A program made the position numbers and the translations under genes. A stretch of 64,000 nucleotides of DNA from Nocardia bhagyanarayanae (GTDB lineage: Bacteria > Actinomycetota > Actinomycetes > Mycobacteriales > Mycobacteriaceae). Positions 46,729 to 55,425 of this stretch are shown piece by piece. Location: the NCBI RefSeq assembly GCF_006716565.1, contig NZ_VFPG01000001.1:4402001-4466000 (forward strand), given 5' to 3'. The notes beneath the pieces are model-generated. The model was not told the DNA's origin and did not search any database. It was given only the letters and a program-made list of their open reading frames with translations. Position 1 is the stretch's first letter. Every line of letters begins with the position of its first letter.

Positions 46729-46917
46729 TGATCCACAGCACTGGATAACTATGTGGACAGCGATCTTTCCTGTGGATAGTGGGGTTGGCAGGCAAACGGT
46801 TTGGGATCGGATGGGGCGATCTGGGGCCGGGATGTAGCCGCCCGCTATCACCGCTGGTTATCCACACACCTGTGGATTCGAGGGGTGGGGCGACTGCTCG
46901 CCGGGCTTCTCTCCACA
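46729..46917. other. Cluster of DnaA-box-like sequences in a long intergenic region
   Basis: In the 789-base gap 46571-47359 I find one perfect TTATCCACA (46858-46866) and two 8-of-9 matches (46729-46737 and 46771-46779, the latter on the minus strand). Four 7-of-9 matches lie at 46740-46748, 46752-46760, 46871-46879 and 46909-46917. Seven such sites in 190 bases of high-GC DNA is unusual. No dnaA or dnaN gene is in the window, so this is not the standard oriC layout. It may be a DnaA-titrating or regulatory locus. I see no coding region in the gap. Confidence 0.6.
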
Positions 46918-47071
46918 GGTAATGCACACGAAATCGCCGGTGCGAGCCGCGAGTTGACACGGACTGCTGGTTTCCCCCGGTGATGGTGGCGCGGCATCGG
47001 TGCCGATTCGTGGGGCGCTCGAAAGGACCGTCCAGTATCGGCCGGTCGCCAGCTCAACCGCCATTTCGCTA

Positions 47072-47151
47072 TCGAGTGGAGAGAAGTGGTTTCGAGGGTA
47101 GAGAAATGGTGGCCGAAAGACCTTGTTGGGCAACCATTTCTCTCCCGTCGA
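47072..47151. repeat. Palindromic intergenic repeat, locus 2
   Basis: Positions 47092-47114 and 47129-47151 are 23-base arms that match as reverse complements at 20 of 23 positions around a 14-base loop. A partial direct copy begins at 47072. Arm length and loop length are the same as at 13427-13486, and the arm core (TCGACGGGAGAGAAATGG on the minus strand) matches locus 1 at 17 of 23 positions. Both copies lie outside genes. Confidence 0.75.
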
Positions 47152-47359
47152 TCAGCGGTGACCGGCTGCGGCGTCCGTGGTCGGTGACGAGTGGAGGCCG
47201 ATCCCGGATGGCACGCCGACATGGAGACCGGTTGGCACGGTGTGGTGTTGGGCCGAACGGGACCGGTTTGCGAAGTGCCGTGTCGGCTTCCACGTCCGGT
47301 GTGGTGTGGATTGCCCGATTGGTTCCGATCGTGGGAGCGGGTGGTCGCGCGCCGCTACT

Positions 47360-47881
47360 ATGGCGCCCATGTCGCGGACGAGCGAGGGCATCGGAAAGGG
47401 TTTGGCGGTCGGCGTATTGGCGGCGGCCGCGATCGGGGGCGCTGCCGCACCGCAGGCGCTTGCGGCGCCGGCCGGAGAATGGCAGGTCGTCGGTTCCGCC
47501 GCCGGCACCGAGGGACTCGATCCGGTGCTCGCGGTGGCCTACACCCTCGCCGAGAACGCCGCGCACGCCGAAGAGGTTCCGCTCTGGATCAACTCCGGCC
47601 ACCGCAGCTACGCCGAGCAGCAGGCCATGTGGGAGGACGGCATCGCCACCTACGGCAGCCCCGAGGAGGCGCGCCGCTGGGTGCTGCCGCCCGAGGAGTC
47701 GACCCACGTCGCGGGCCGGGCCGTCGACGTCGGTCCGCAGGAGGGCGCACAGTGGCTCGAAGAGCACGGATACCGCTGGGGGCTCTGTCGCACGTACTCG
47801 AACGAATGGTGGCACTTCGAAATCGCCACCGTTCCCGGCGGCGCCTGCCCGGCTCCGCGCGCGGACGCCAGCGAACGCTAG
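47360..47881 (+). CDS. Secreted VanY-like D-alanyl-D-alanine carboxypeptidase domain protein
   Basis: About 173 residues with a signal peptide (LAVGVLAAAAIGGAAAPQALA, cleavage near residue 38). The mature part is a peptidase M15 VanY-type domain. The zinc site is visible as STHVAGRAVDVGP (His and Asp) and EWWHFE (His), with SGHRSYAEQQAMW upstream. Such enzymes trim cell-wall peptides or release D-Ala. The start at 47360 or 47369 is uncertain. The in-frame extension upstream to 47177 has no coding character. Confidence 0.85.
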   Translation: MAPMSRTSEGIGKGLAVGVLAAAAIGGAAAPQALAAPAGEWQVVGSAAGTEGLDPVLAVAYTLAENAAHAEEVPLWINSGHRSYAEQQAMWEDGIATYGSPEEARRWVLPPEESTHVAGRAVDVGPQEGAQWLEEHGYRWGLCRTYSNEWWHFEIATVPGGACPAPRADASER

Positions 47882-47888
47882 AACGCGA

Positions 47889-47916
47889 AGCGCCGCCAGG
47901 ATCACCCGGCGGCGCT
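47889..47916 (+). terminator. GC-rich hairpin after the VanY-like gene
   Basis: A nine-base-pair perfect stem (AGCGCCGCC with GGCGGCGCT) and a ten-base loop begin eight bases after the stop. There is no T tract, so it would be an actinobacterial I-shaped terminator rather than a classical one. Confidence 0.45.
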
Positions 47917-48123
47917 CGGTCCCGCGGCACCGAAGAGCGGTGCCACGATCGGGGTGCCGACGTCCCACAAGCGCCTCTCGGCGAGTGGTCGCTCGAAGCG
48001 ACTGAAAGGGGTGCGGCCCGGGGCTGTCCGGACGCCGACAGTGAGCTTCAACGGGCCGCCGCGCGGAACTATTTCCCTCCGCCGATGTGAGGTGCGTCGC
48101 GCCACGGGCGGAGCTCGGTCACC

Positions 48124-48351
48124 TCAGGAGTGCGTCGGCGGTGTCGGCGCCCGGCCGAGGACTTCGGTCGGCACGATGCGCTGCGCGCCGAGAACCTCGA
48201 AGCCGAGCAGGGTGCCGGAAGCGCTGAAGTCGAGCACCACGGTTCCGCCCTCGACCGGGGTGACGATCTGACGGGTCGCCTCACCGGGGGCCACCTCGTC
48301 GGCGATGGTGAAATAGGCGGCGTCGGCAGCCGGGTCGTAGGTCATGTGCAT
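48124..48351 (-). CDS. DUF2283 family small protein
   Basis: A 75-residue protein starting MHMTYDPAADAAYFTIADEV, then VVLDFSASGTLLGFEVLGA, which is the DUF2283 pattern (a short beta fold of unknown function). ATG 48351 is preceded by GGAGGA at good spacing. The reading frame continues upstream without a stop only by chance. It lies 95 bases downstream of the MFS gene on the same strand. Confidence 0.82.
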   Translation of the reverse strand: MHMTYDPAADAAYFTIADEVAPGEATRQIVTPVEGGTVVLDFSASGTLLGFEVLGAQRIVPTEVLGRAPTPPTHS

Positions 48352-48446
48352 GTCCGGGTCCTCCGTCGCGTCGCCGTTCGGTCCTGAGAACTTCACGGTA
48401 ACTCCGATAGGGCCGGGCCGCCGAGTCCCGAGTCGTAGCTCGGTGG

Positions 48447-49799
48447 TCAGCGCACCGGCGCGGGTTCGCCCTCGGGTTCGCTCGGCAACGGCCCTCCACC
48501 GGTGCGGCTCACGCGCCGCGGCAACACCCAGAACAGAGCGAATGTGCTGGTCAGGCTGATCGCGCAGACGGCGACGACATACCAGGCGACCGCACCGGAC
48601 CCGGCGCCCGCCGTCCACAGCGCCGTCGCGATGAGCGGCGCGAGCCCGCCGCCGAGAATCACGGAGATCTGAACGATCAGCGAGGTCCCCGAGTACCGCA
48701 CCGCGGCGGGGAACAGGTCGGCGATGATGATGCCGCCCACGCTGTGGCTGATCGGCAGGACCACGCCCATCCCGAGCAGCGCGAGGAAGACCACGACCCG
48801 ATCGCCGGTGTTCAGCAGCGGGAAGTAGACCGCGCACCACGCGAGCAGCGCCGCGGTGCCCGCGAGGAAGACCCGCGCGGTGCCGATCCGATCGCCGAGC
48901 GCGCCCCACAGCGGCATGGTGGCGCACCAGACGACCGCGGCCACGATGACGCCCGCCAGCAGGAAGTCCCTGCTGAATCCCAGCGTCTTGGTGCCGTAGG
49001 TGAGCGTGAAGACCATGAAGATGTACACCACGGCCGAGGTCGCCACCGCCGCCAACAGGATCAGCGTCAGGCGCGGCAAGCCGACGCGCAGCGCGTCGCG
49101 CAGCGGAAACGCCGACACCTCGCCGCGCCGCACCAGCCCCGCGTACTCCTCGGACTCGGTGACCCGCAGCCGCACCACCAGCCCGACCACCACGAGCAGC
49201 ACGCTCAGCAGGAACGGAATCCGCCAGCCCCAGGACAGGAACGCCGCCTCCGGCAGCAGCGCGCTCGTGCCGAGGAACATCGCGTTGGCCAGGATCAGCC
49301 CTGCGGGCGTTCCCATCTGCGGGAAGCTCGCGTACCTGTTGAGCCGCCCCGGCGGCGCGTGCTCGATGGACAGCACGGTCGCGCCCGCGCCCTCGCCGCC
49401 AAGACCGACGCCCTGCGCCAGCCGCAGCACGACCAGCAGCACGGGCGCCCAGAAACCGATGCTCGCGTAGGTGGGCAGCAGGCCGATCAGTGTCGAGCTC
49501 ACGCCCATCAGGATCAGCGACACCACCAGCGTGGTGCGCCGCCCGAACCGGTCGCCGAAGTGCCCGAACAGCAGTCCGCCGATCGGACGCGCGCCGAAAC
49601 CGACGGCGAATGTGCTGAACGCCGCGAGGGTGCCCGCGGCCGGGCTCAGCGAGGGAAAGAACTGCTTGCCGAAGATCAGCGCCGACGCCGTGCCGTACAG
49701 CATGAAGTCGTACCACTCGAGCGTGGTTCCGACCAGGGTCGCCGCGGCGACCCGGCGCGGTGCGGACACGGCGGTGGAGCGGGGTGGAACAGAGGTCAC
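48447..49799 (-). CDS. MFS transporter, metabolite:H+ symporter type
   Basis: A 450-residue twelve-helix transporter from GTG 49799. MHS-family motifs are clear: ATLVGTTLEWYDFMLYGTAS at the N-terminus, GFGARPIGGLLFGHFGDRFGRR, RLAQGVGLGGEGAGAT and RLRVTESEEY. This branch carries organic acids, proline/betaine or related solutes by proton symport. It begins 11 bases after the stop of jetC and so sits where a jetD gene would normally be. Co-transcription with the Wadjet-like genes is likely from spacing; a functional link is not evident. Confidence 0.92.
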   Translation of the reverse strand: MTSVPPRSTAVSAPRRVAAATLVGTTLEWYDFMLYGTASALIFGKQFFPSLSPAAGTLAAFSTFAVGFGARPIGGLLFGHFGDRFGRRTTLVVSLILMGVSSTLIGLLPTYASIGFWAPVLLVVLRLAQGVGLGGEGAGATVLSIEHAPPGRLNRYASFPQMGTPAGLILANAMFLGTSALLPEAAFLSWGWRIPFLLSVLLVVVGLVVRLRVTESEEYAGLVRRGEVSAFPLRDALRVGLPRLTLILLAAVATSAVVYIFMVFTLTYGTKTLGFSRDFLLAGVIVAAVVWCATMPLWGALGDRIGTARVFLAGTAALLAWCAVYFPLLNTGDRVVVFLALLGMGVVLPISHSVGGIIIADLFPAAVRYSGTSLIVQISVILGGGLAPLIATALWTAGAGSGAVAWYVVAVCAISLTSTFALFWVLPRRVSRTGGGPLPSEPEGEPAPVR

Positions 49800-49810
49800 T
49801 GCGATCCGTT

Positions 49811-52800
49811 TCAGCCGACGGGCGCGGGGGCGCCCGGCATGTCGTCGAGGGTGAGTCCGCCCTCGATGGTGGTGGGCACCCGGCGGCGGTTGGGGGAGCC
49901 GAGTGCGGTGGTCAGGTCGCTGCCGTCGTGTTCGGCGAGCAGGTCGCCGCTGTCCCACACCAGCAGCGTCGCGCTCACCGTGCTCTCGGCGGTGGAATGC
50001 GCCAGGTCGTAGTGCGCGCAGCCCGGCACGTGCGGATAGGTGATCCACAGGTCGTAGCCGGTCATGAACAGGTCGAGGTCGAATTGCACACTCAGGCCCA
50101 GCAATTCGCTGCGGCCGTTGTCGTCGACGCCCGCGAACGCCTCGTCCAGCGCGAGCAGGCGCGGCGCCTGCGGATCGGCGGAGTCGAGCATGACGTGCGC
50201 CGCCGCGAACAACGGCAGGTGCAGCGACACCGACTGCTCGCCGCCGGACAGCGCGCTGTGCCTGGCGACGGTGAGCTTGTCCTCGCTGCCGTCGCCGGAG
50301 ATCAGCGTGAACGAGAACACCCGCCACATGCGGTAATCCAGGGTGGCGGCGAGGATCTCGGGGTAGGAGCGTTCCGGGTGCGCGGCGCGGGCGGCGCGGA
50401 TCTCGGCGGCGAAGTGCGCGCGGATCGCTGCGAGATCGTCGGAGCTCAGGGTGGTGGCGTCGCGATCGAGCAGCTTGCACATCGCCCGCGCGGCGTCGGA
50501 GAGATTGTCGGCGAGCACCCAGTGCACGCCGATGGTGTTGCCCGAGGACATCCGCCGCTGCTTCATCTCCGCGCCCATCTTGGCGATGAGTTCGCGTGCG
50601 TCGCTGGTGCGCTCGTGGATCTGCTGGGCGAGCCCGGTGAGCAGCGCGTCCTCCAGTATGCGGCGCTCGGCGTCGGTGAGCAGCAATTCCTGGTCGTGGC
50701 GCGCCTGGTCGATGCGTCCGGCGAAGTCGGCGAGCGCGGCGACGCCGTGCTCGTCCTGCACCTGCACCACGGTCAGCCCGTCGGCCGCGTCCCACTGCAA
50801 GCGGTAGTCGCGGCCGGAGGCGGCCAGCGCGGCGTCGAACTCCTGCAGCGCCGAGGTCACCGCGCTGCGGGTGGACTTGCGCGCCGCCTCGCCCGCGCGC
50901 ACCGACGCGGTGGCCGCGGCGAGGCTTTCGAAGAGCTCGGCCACCTCGTCGGGCAGCACCTGCGGTTCGTGTTCCGGACCCGCCTGGGTGATGCGATAGA
51001 GCAGCTGTTCGGGCGTCGACCACGCCGCGTCGCTGCTCGGCCAGCGGCAGTCGGGCGCGGCGCCCAGCAGCGACAGCAGATCCGGCTGGGCATAGGGGGC
51101 AAGGCTTTTCACCTCGGCGAGCACCTCGGTGAGCGCGGTGCCCAGCGACTCGTGCGCGGTCCGGTAGGCGGCCTCCGCGTCGCCGACCGCCTCGATGGCC
51201 GCGTTGGCGGCCTTGCGCGCGGACTTCTGTTCGGCCCTCGTCGCCTCGATGCGCTGCCTGGCCTGGTCGAGTTCGCGGTCGATGTCGGCCGCGCCCGCGC
51301 CGAGCGCCTCGCGCAGCGTCTCCAGTTTGCGCAGCTGCTCCTGATAGCCGGTCTGGGCGGCCTCGGCCTCTTCGGCGAAGGCCTCGGCGAGGTCGCGCGC
51401 CTCGTCGTATCGGTCGGCGCCCTCGCGTTCGCGTTCGCGCTCCCGCTCGTGGTCGGCGCGCAGGCGGAGCAGTCCGGTGCCGGTGTTCTCGAAATGCCGG
51501 ATGGCGGCGGCGAGCGCGTCGAGTTCGCGCGGTTCGCGGGGCGCGCGGTGCGCGACGGCGGCGGCCCGCAGCTTCTTCTCGATGGCCGCGACCTCGGTGA
51601 CCGCTTGGTCCAAATCCTTCTCGGCCTGAGCCGCGGCCTCCGAGCGGGAACGCATGACGCCCGCGCTCTCCGACACCGCCCGCAGCGCGGCGGTGACCGC
51701 GGCGGGGCGCGGAAGCGCCTTGGCGGCCGCGGTGATTCGGGCCAGTTCCGCGGCCGCGGCTTCCGCTTCCTCGCGTGCGACGCGCTGCGCCTCGACGGCC
51801 GCGTCCAGCGCGTGGGCCAACTCGGCGAGCCGGAGTTCGCGGCGGCGCGCACGCGCCGTCGCGCCGATGAACTCGGCGTCGGGCTTGTGGTGCCTGCCCA
51901 CCTGCACGCCCTGCCGGAACCCACCCGCAGCGCTGAGCGCCACGCCCGCGGCGGCACCGAGGTCGTCGAGCAGGGCGACCGAGGCGAGCACGTCGGCGAC
52001 GACCCGCCGCGGCACGGTCAGGCCGTCGGCGTCGTCCTCCACCACGAGCACGTCCGCCAGCGTGCGTCCGGCGGGTCGCCCCTGCGGGGGCAGCGGGACG
52101 AGGAACTGATCGCTGCGATAGTCCTCGGGCAGTTCCTCCTCGGGGCACACCCAGGCGTCCAGCAGACCGGCGGCGTGCAGCGCGGCCTCGATACCGGCGG
52201 CGGTCTCGGGCGGCACGTCGTCGGCGAAGCGGACCAGCCGCCACAGCGGAGCGCCGGGACGACCCGCCCGGTCGTCGGTGCGCGCCATGGGGTTTCGCGG
52301 CGCGTCGTCGCGCTGCGCGCCGACCCGGTCGCGCTCGGCGGTGAGCTCGGCGATCTGTTCGGTCGCCGCCGCGGCCCGCGCCTTGGCCGCCACCCGGCGG
52401 TCGCGCAACTCGTCGAGCAGCGGTTCGGCGCGTTCGGCAAGCACCTCCGCCACGCCGGCCGCGTCGTCGGAGCCGACCTTCGCCAGCGCCGCGTCGAGGG
52501 CGTCGAACAGACCGCCGCCGAGCGGGAGGTAGCACTCCCGGTGCGCGTCCCACCAGGCGCGCAGTGCCGCGGCGGCTTCGGTGCGGGCCAAGGTCACCGC
52601 GGCCTCGGCGTGCGCCACCTCGGCGGCGGCCGCCTCGCGCGCCTGGATCGCGCGCTCGGCCAGTCGTTCCGCCCTTGTCCGCTCGGCGGCCGCGGAATCC
52701 ATGAGCACCAACGCTTTACGCACCGCGCGCACGTCGGCGTCGCGCTCCTCGGCGCGCGCCCGCACGGTCGCGGTGAGCTGATCGCCGCGCGCGTCGTCCG

Positions 52801-54022
52801 ACAGCGCGGTCCACGCGATGCCCGCCTCCTCGGCGGCGGCGCGTAGCTCGTCCTCGCCACGGGACAGCGCGGCGGCGGCCCGCTCTACCGCGGCGCGCGC
52901 CCGCTCGGCCTCCTCGGCTCGCTGGTCCAGGGTCTGGCGCGCCTTGAGCGCCTTGTCGCGGTGCACCGCCGCCGACGTCTCCAGCCTGCGCACCGCGTCG
53001 GCGAGGTCGTCGAGCTGCTGTTTGCCCTCGTAGGCGCTGGAGCGTTGCAGGGTCTCGCGATCGGTGAGGGCCTGCTCGTAGGCGCGGTCGGCGTCGTCGG
53101 CGCGGGCCTCCGCGGCGGTGCGCTCGGCTTCGCGGCGCTCGCGCAGCGCGGTCGCGGCGAACAGGGCGGTGCTGGCGTGGGTGACCGCGTCCAGCCGCGC
53201 GCGCACCTGATCGACATCGGTCTTCGCCTGTACCGCGAGGTATTTCCGGTACACGCCGACGAACGCGCGGGTGGCGGTGTCGGCGTGCACCAAGCCCTCG
53301 AGCGTGCGGCCGACCTCCTCCATATCGCTGAAAGAACGCGCCGCGTCCAGGATCAGCTGTTCGTCCAGCGGCCGCAAACCGTCGGTGAGCGCCTGGGACA
53401 GCCCACGCGGGTCCAGGTTCTTGGCCAGCTGCGGACGGCGCAGCGTCAGAATGAGATTGATGAGCTGGTCGTAGCGCTGCTGGCCGAGCCCGAACATGCG
53501 GGCGTCGATGGCGGCCCGGTATTCGACCGGCCGGTCCACGATGGAGTCGGTGCCGATCTGTTCGGCCAGCTGCTTGCGGGTGAACGGACGGTCGTCGGGC
53601 CCGATGAGCGAGAAGTCGACGCCCACCCGGCCGTCGGCGACGAAATACCAGCGTGTGACCTTGTCCGAGGAGCGGGTGGCCCGCATGCCGATGCCGACGG
53701 TGACCACCTCGGGGTCGTCCCACTTGCCGCGCGCGAACTCCATCCAGACATAGGAGTAGGCCGATTCCTGCTTGCGGTACAGCAGATTCGACTTCATCGT
53801 GCGCTCTTCGCCCGCGAACGGGTTGAGCCTGCGCGGCTCGATGCGCCCGTCGAGCACGAAGGGGAACAGCACCTCGAGCGCCTTGGTCTTGCCCGAACCG
53901 TTGGGTCCGCGCAGCACCAGCCTGCCGTCGGCGAAGCAGAACTCCTGATCCCGGTAGTCCCACAGATTGACGATTCCGGCGCGGGTCGGGATGAAACGCA
54001 CTCCGCCGTGAATGACCGACAT
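49811..54022 (-). CDS. jetC: Wadjet type II JetC (SMC-like ATPase, TIGR02680 family)
   Basis: About 1403 residues. Walker A is RGPNGSGKT at residues 38-46. Two long coiled-coil stretches (about 290-560 and 720-1020, with EREREREREGADRYDEA) flank a central hinge-like region. The ABC signature LSGGEQS lies near residue 1258 and Walker B LLALDEAFAGVDD near residue 1290. It is the MukB-like motor of the Wadjet plasmid-defence complex. ATG 54022 lies two bases after the jetB stop. Both ATPase motifs are intact. A nearly full-length open frame exists on the opposite strand, but it is a GC-driven shadow. Confidence 0.9.
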   Translation of the reverse strand: MSVIHGGVRFIPTRAGIVNLWDYRDQEFCFADGRLVLRGPNGSGKTKALEVLFPFVLDGRIEPRRLNPFAGEERTMKSNLLYRKQESAYSYVWMEFARGKWDDPEVVTVGIGMRATRSSDKVTRWYFVADGRVGVDFSLIGPDDRPFTRKQLAEQIGTDSIVDRPVEYRAAIDARMFGLGQQRYDQLINLILTLRRPQLAKNLDPRGLSQALTDGLRPLDEQLILDAARSFSDMEEVGRTLEGLVHADTATRAFVGVYRKYLAVQAKTDVDQVRARLDAVTHASTALFAATALRERREAERTAAEARADDADRAYEQALTDRETLQRSSAYEGKQQLDDLADAVRRLETSAAVHRDKALKARQTLDQRAEEAERARAAVERAAAALSRGEDELRAAAEEAGIAWTALSDDARGDQLTATVRARAEERDADVRAVRKALVLMDSAAAERTRAERLAERAIQAREAAAAEVAHAEAAVTLARTEAAAALRAWWDAHRECYLPLGGGLFDALDAALAKVGSDDAAGVAEVLAERAEPLLDELRDRRVAAKARAAAATEQIAELTAERDRVGAQRDDAPRNPMARTDDRAGRPGAPLWRLVRFADDVPPETAAGIEAALHAAGLLDAWVCPEEELPEDYRSDQFLVPLPPQGRPAGRTLADVLVVEDDADGLTVPRRVVADVLASVALLDDLGAAAGVALSAAGGFRQGVQVGRHHKPDAEFIGATARARRRELRLAELAHALDAAVEAQRVAREEAEAAAAELARITAAAKALPRPAAVTAALRAVSESAGVMRSRSEAAAQAEKDLDQAVTEVAAIEKKLRAAAVAHRAPREPRELDALAAAIRHFENTGTGLLRLRADHEREREREREGADRYDEARDLAEAFAEEAEAAQTGYQEQLRKLETLREALGAGAADIDRELDQARQRIEATRAEQKSARKAANAAIEAVGDAEAAYRTAHESLGTALTEVLAEVKSLAPYAQPDLLSLLGAAPDCRWPSSDAAWSTPEQLLYRITQAGPEHEPQVLPDEVAELFESLAAATASVRAGEAARKSTRSAVTSALQEFDAALAASGRDYRLQWDAADGLTVVQVQDEHGVAALADFAGRIDQARHDQELLLTDAERRILEDALLTGLAQQIHERTSDARELIAKMGAEMKQRRMSSGNTIGVHWVLADNLSDAARAMCKLLDRDATTLSSDDLAAIRAHFAAEIRAARAAHPERSYPEILAATLDYRMWRVFSFTLISGDGSEDKLTVARHSALSGGEQSVSLHLPLFAAAHVMLDSADPQAPRLLALDEAFAGVDDNGRSELLGLSVQFDLDLFMTGYDLWITYPHVPGCAHYDLAHSTAESTVSATLLVWDSGDLLAEHDGSDLTTALGSPNRRRVPTTIEGGLTLDDMPGAPAPVG

Positions 54023-54024
54023 GA

Positions 54025-55425
54025 TCAGATCCCTTCCGTACCGGTGCTCGAGGCCCCGACCGTGTCGGCGGCGGTGACGAACAGTTCCGCGGCCCGCTTC
54101 GTGCGCACGGTGACCACCGCCCCGCGATAGCGGGCCAGCGCGGGCAGCACGAGCAGCCCGTCCTCGACCACCTGGATCAGGCGCAGCCGCGCCAGCAGCG
54201 CGGTGACCTGCGCGGTGAGCCCTGGCACGTCGGCCTGCCATTGCGCGGCGAAGGTGACGCCGTAGCGGTCGGTGAGCGCGCGCACAGTGTCGCGCACCCA
54301 GTCGGCCGCGACGAACGGGTAGGTCGCCTCGGGTTCGTCCACCGTCGAATCCGCCTCGCCCGCTTCGGTGTCGAACGGAAAGTCGGCCATCGGGGCGAAC
54401 AGCGTGGATTCGGGGATGGCGTCGTCCAGCTCGTCGGCCAGCGTCTCGCCCGGCTCGGCCCGGCGCGGGCGGTGGGGGAGCGGGTGGTCGATGTCGAGGA
54501 CCACGTCCGCGATCTCGCCGACCAGCAGCAGCGCCACTTGGGCGAGCGTGCCGGTGCCCGGGAAGCGGACATCGGACAGCCGCCCGGAGGTGTCGATGAG
54601 GGCGACGCCCTCGGCACGGCGTTCGGCGCGCAGACCGGTGAACAACTCGACGTCGGCGACGGTGCGCTCCTGCGCTAGCACCGGGCGTTCCTCGGGGGCC
54701 AGATCCGCGGCGTACACCACCGGCCGCTCCACCAGCGCCCGGCGCACCCGGCGGGCGAGTTCGCCGGACTGCGCGGCGGGCTGACCCGCTGTGACGGCGG
54801 GATCCTCGGCGAGCAGGCCGCGGACGCTGTGCAGATGCTGGAGCGCCCGCGGCGGGCGGAACAGCGCGAACACCACCGGCCGGTCTATGTCGTAGAGCGC
54901 CTCGCCCGCCTCGGGATCGGCCGCCCAGCCGCCCGCGTCACCGTCGGCGAGGGCGAGCGCGCCGCGCGCGGCCAGCCAGCCGACCGCGTCCACGAAGGCG
55001 TCGCGATCCGCCGCGCGATCCGGCGCGAGCTCGAGCCCCTCGATCCGCGCCGTGTACGCCGCGACCTGATCGGCCAGTTCGGAGAGCGTGATCTGATCGC
55101 CCGCGCGGCCTAGCGCCGCCAGCGCCAGCGCGAGATAGGCGTAGCGGCGGCGGTCGAAGACGCGGTCGTTCACCGTGCGCGCGGGTTTGCCGCCGTCCAG
55201 CCGGTCGATCACCGGGTAGACGCGCGCGGTGGTCTCGGTGACCTCGAGCCGGTAGCCGAAGAGTTCGGCGAGGTCTTCGCGCAGTTCGGTGGCCCACCGG
55301 CGGATCAGCGGGAGCGCGATCCGATCGGGATAGGTGCGGGTCACCAGGTGGTTGGCCAGGATCACCCGCGCGGCGCGCTGATAGTTGTCCAGCGCGAGCG
55401 CGTCGATGCGGCGCGCGTGAATCAT
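54025..55425 (-). CDS. jetB: Wadjet type II JetB (DUF2398, TIGR02678)
   Basis: A 466-residue protein of the DUF2398 family. Typical segments are NYQRAARVILANHLVTRTYPDRIALPLIRRWATELREDLAELFGYRLEV, RRYAYLALALAALGRAGDQITLSELADQV and the C-terminal winged-helix-like DWVRDTVRALTDRYGVTFAAQW. In Wadjet this is the MukE-like (KITE) subunit that bridges the kleisin and the SMC heads. It starts at an ATGA overlap with jetA and ends two bases before jetC. Confidence 0.88.
   Translation of the reverse strand: MIHARRIDALALDNYQRAARVILANHLVTRTYPDRIALPLIRRWATELREDLAELFGYRLEVTETTARVYPVIDRLDGGKPARTVNDRVFDRRRYAYLALALAALGRAGDQITLSELADQVAAYTARIEGLELAPDRAADRDAFVDAVGWLAARGALALADGDAGGWAADPEAGEALYDIDRPVVFALFRPPRALQHLHSVRGLLAEDPAVTAGQPAAQSGELARRVRRALVERPVVYAADLAPEERPVLAQERTVADVELFTGLRAERRAEGVALIDTSGRLSDVRFPGTGTLAQVALLLVGEIADVVLDIDHPLPHRPRRAEPGETLADELDDAIPESTLFAPMADFPFDTEAGEADSTVDEPEATYPFVAADWVRDTVRALTDRYGVTFAAQWQADVPGLTAQVTALLARLRLIQVVEDGLLVLPALARYRGAVVTVRTKRAAELFVTAADTVGASSTGTEGI

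Noticed and set aside
47177..47359. An N-terminal extension of the VanY-like gene
   Set aside because: The extension lacks a plausible start and coding character. A clean signal peptide begins at 47360 or 47369.
49760..52846. A 1028-residue open frame on the plus strand opposite jetC
   Set aside because: It lies antisense to a protein with intact ATPase motifs. Its composition (Arg, Gly, His, Gln) is the typical mirror of high-GC coding sequence, and it has no recognisable domain.
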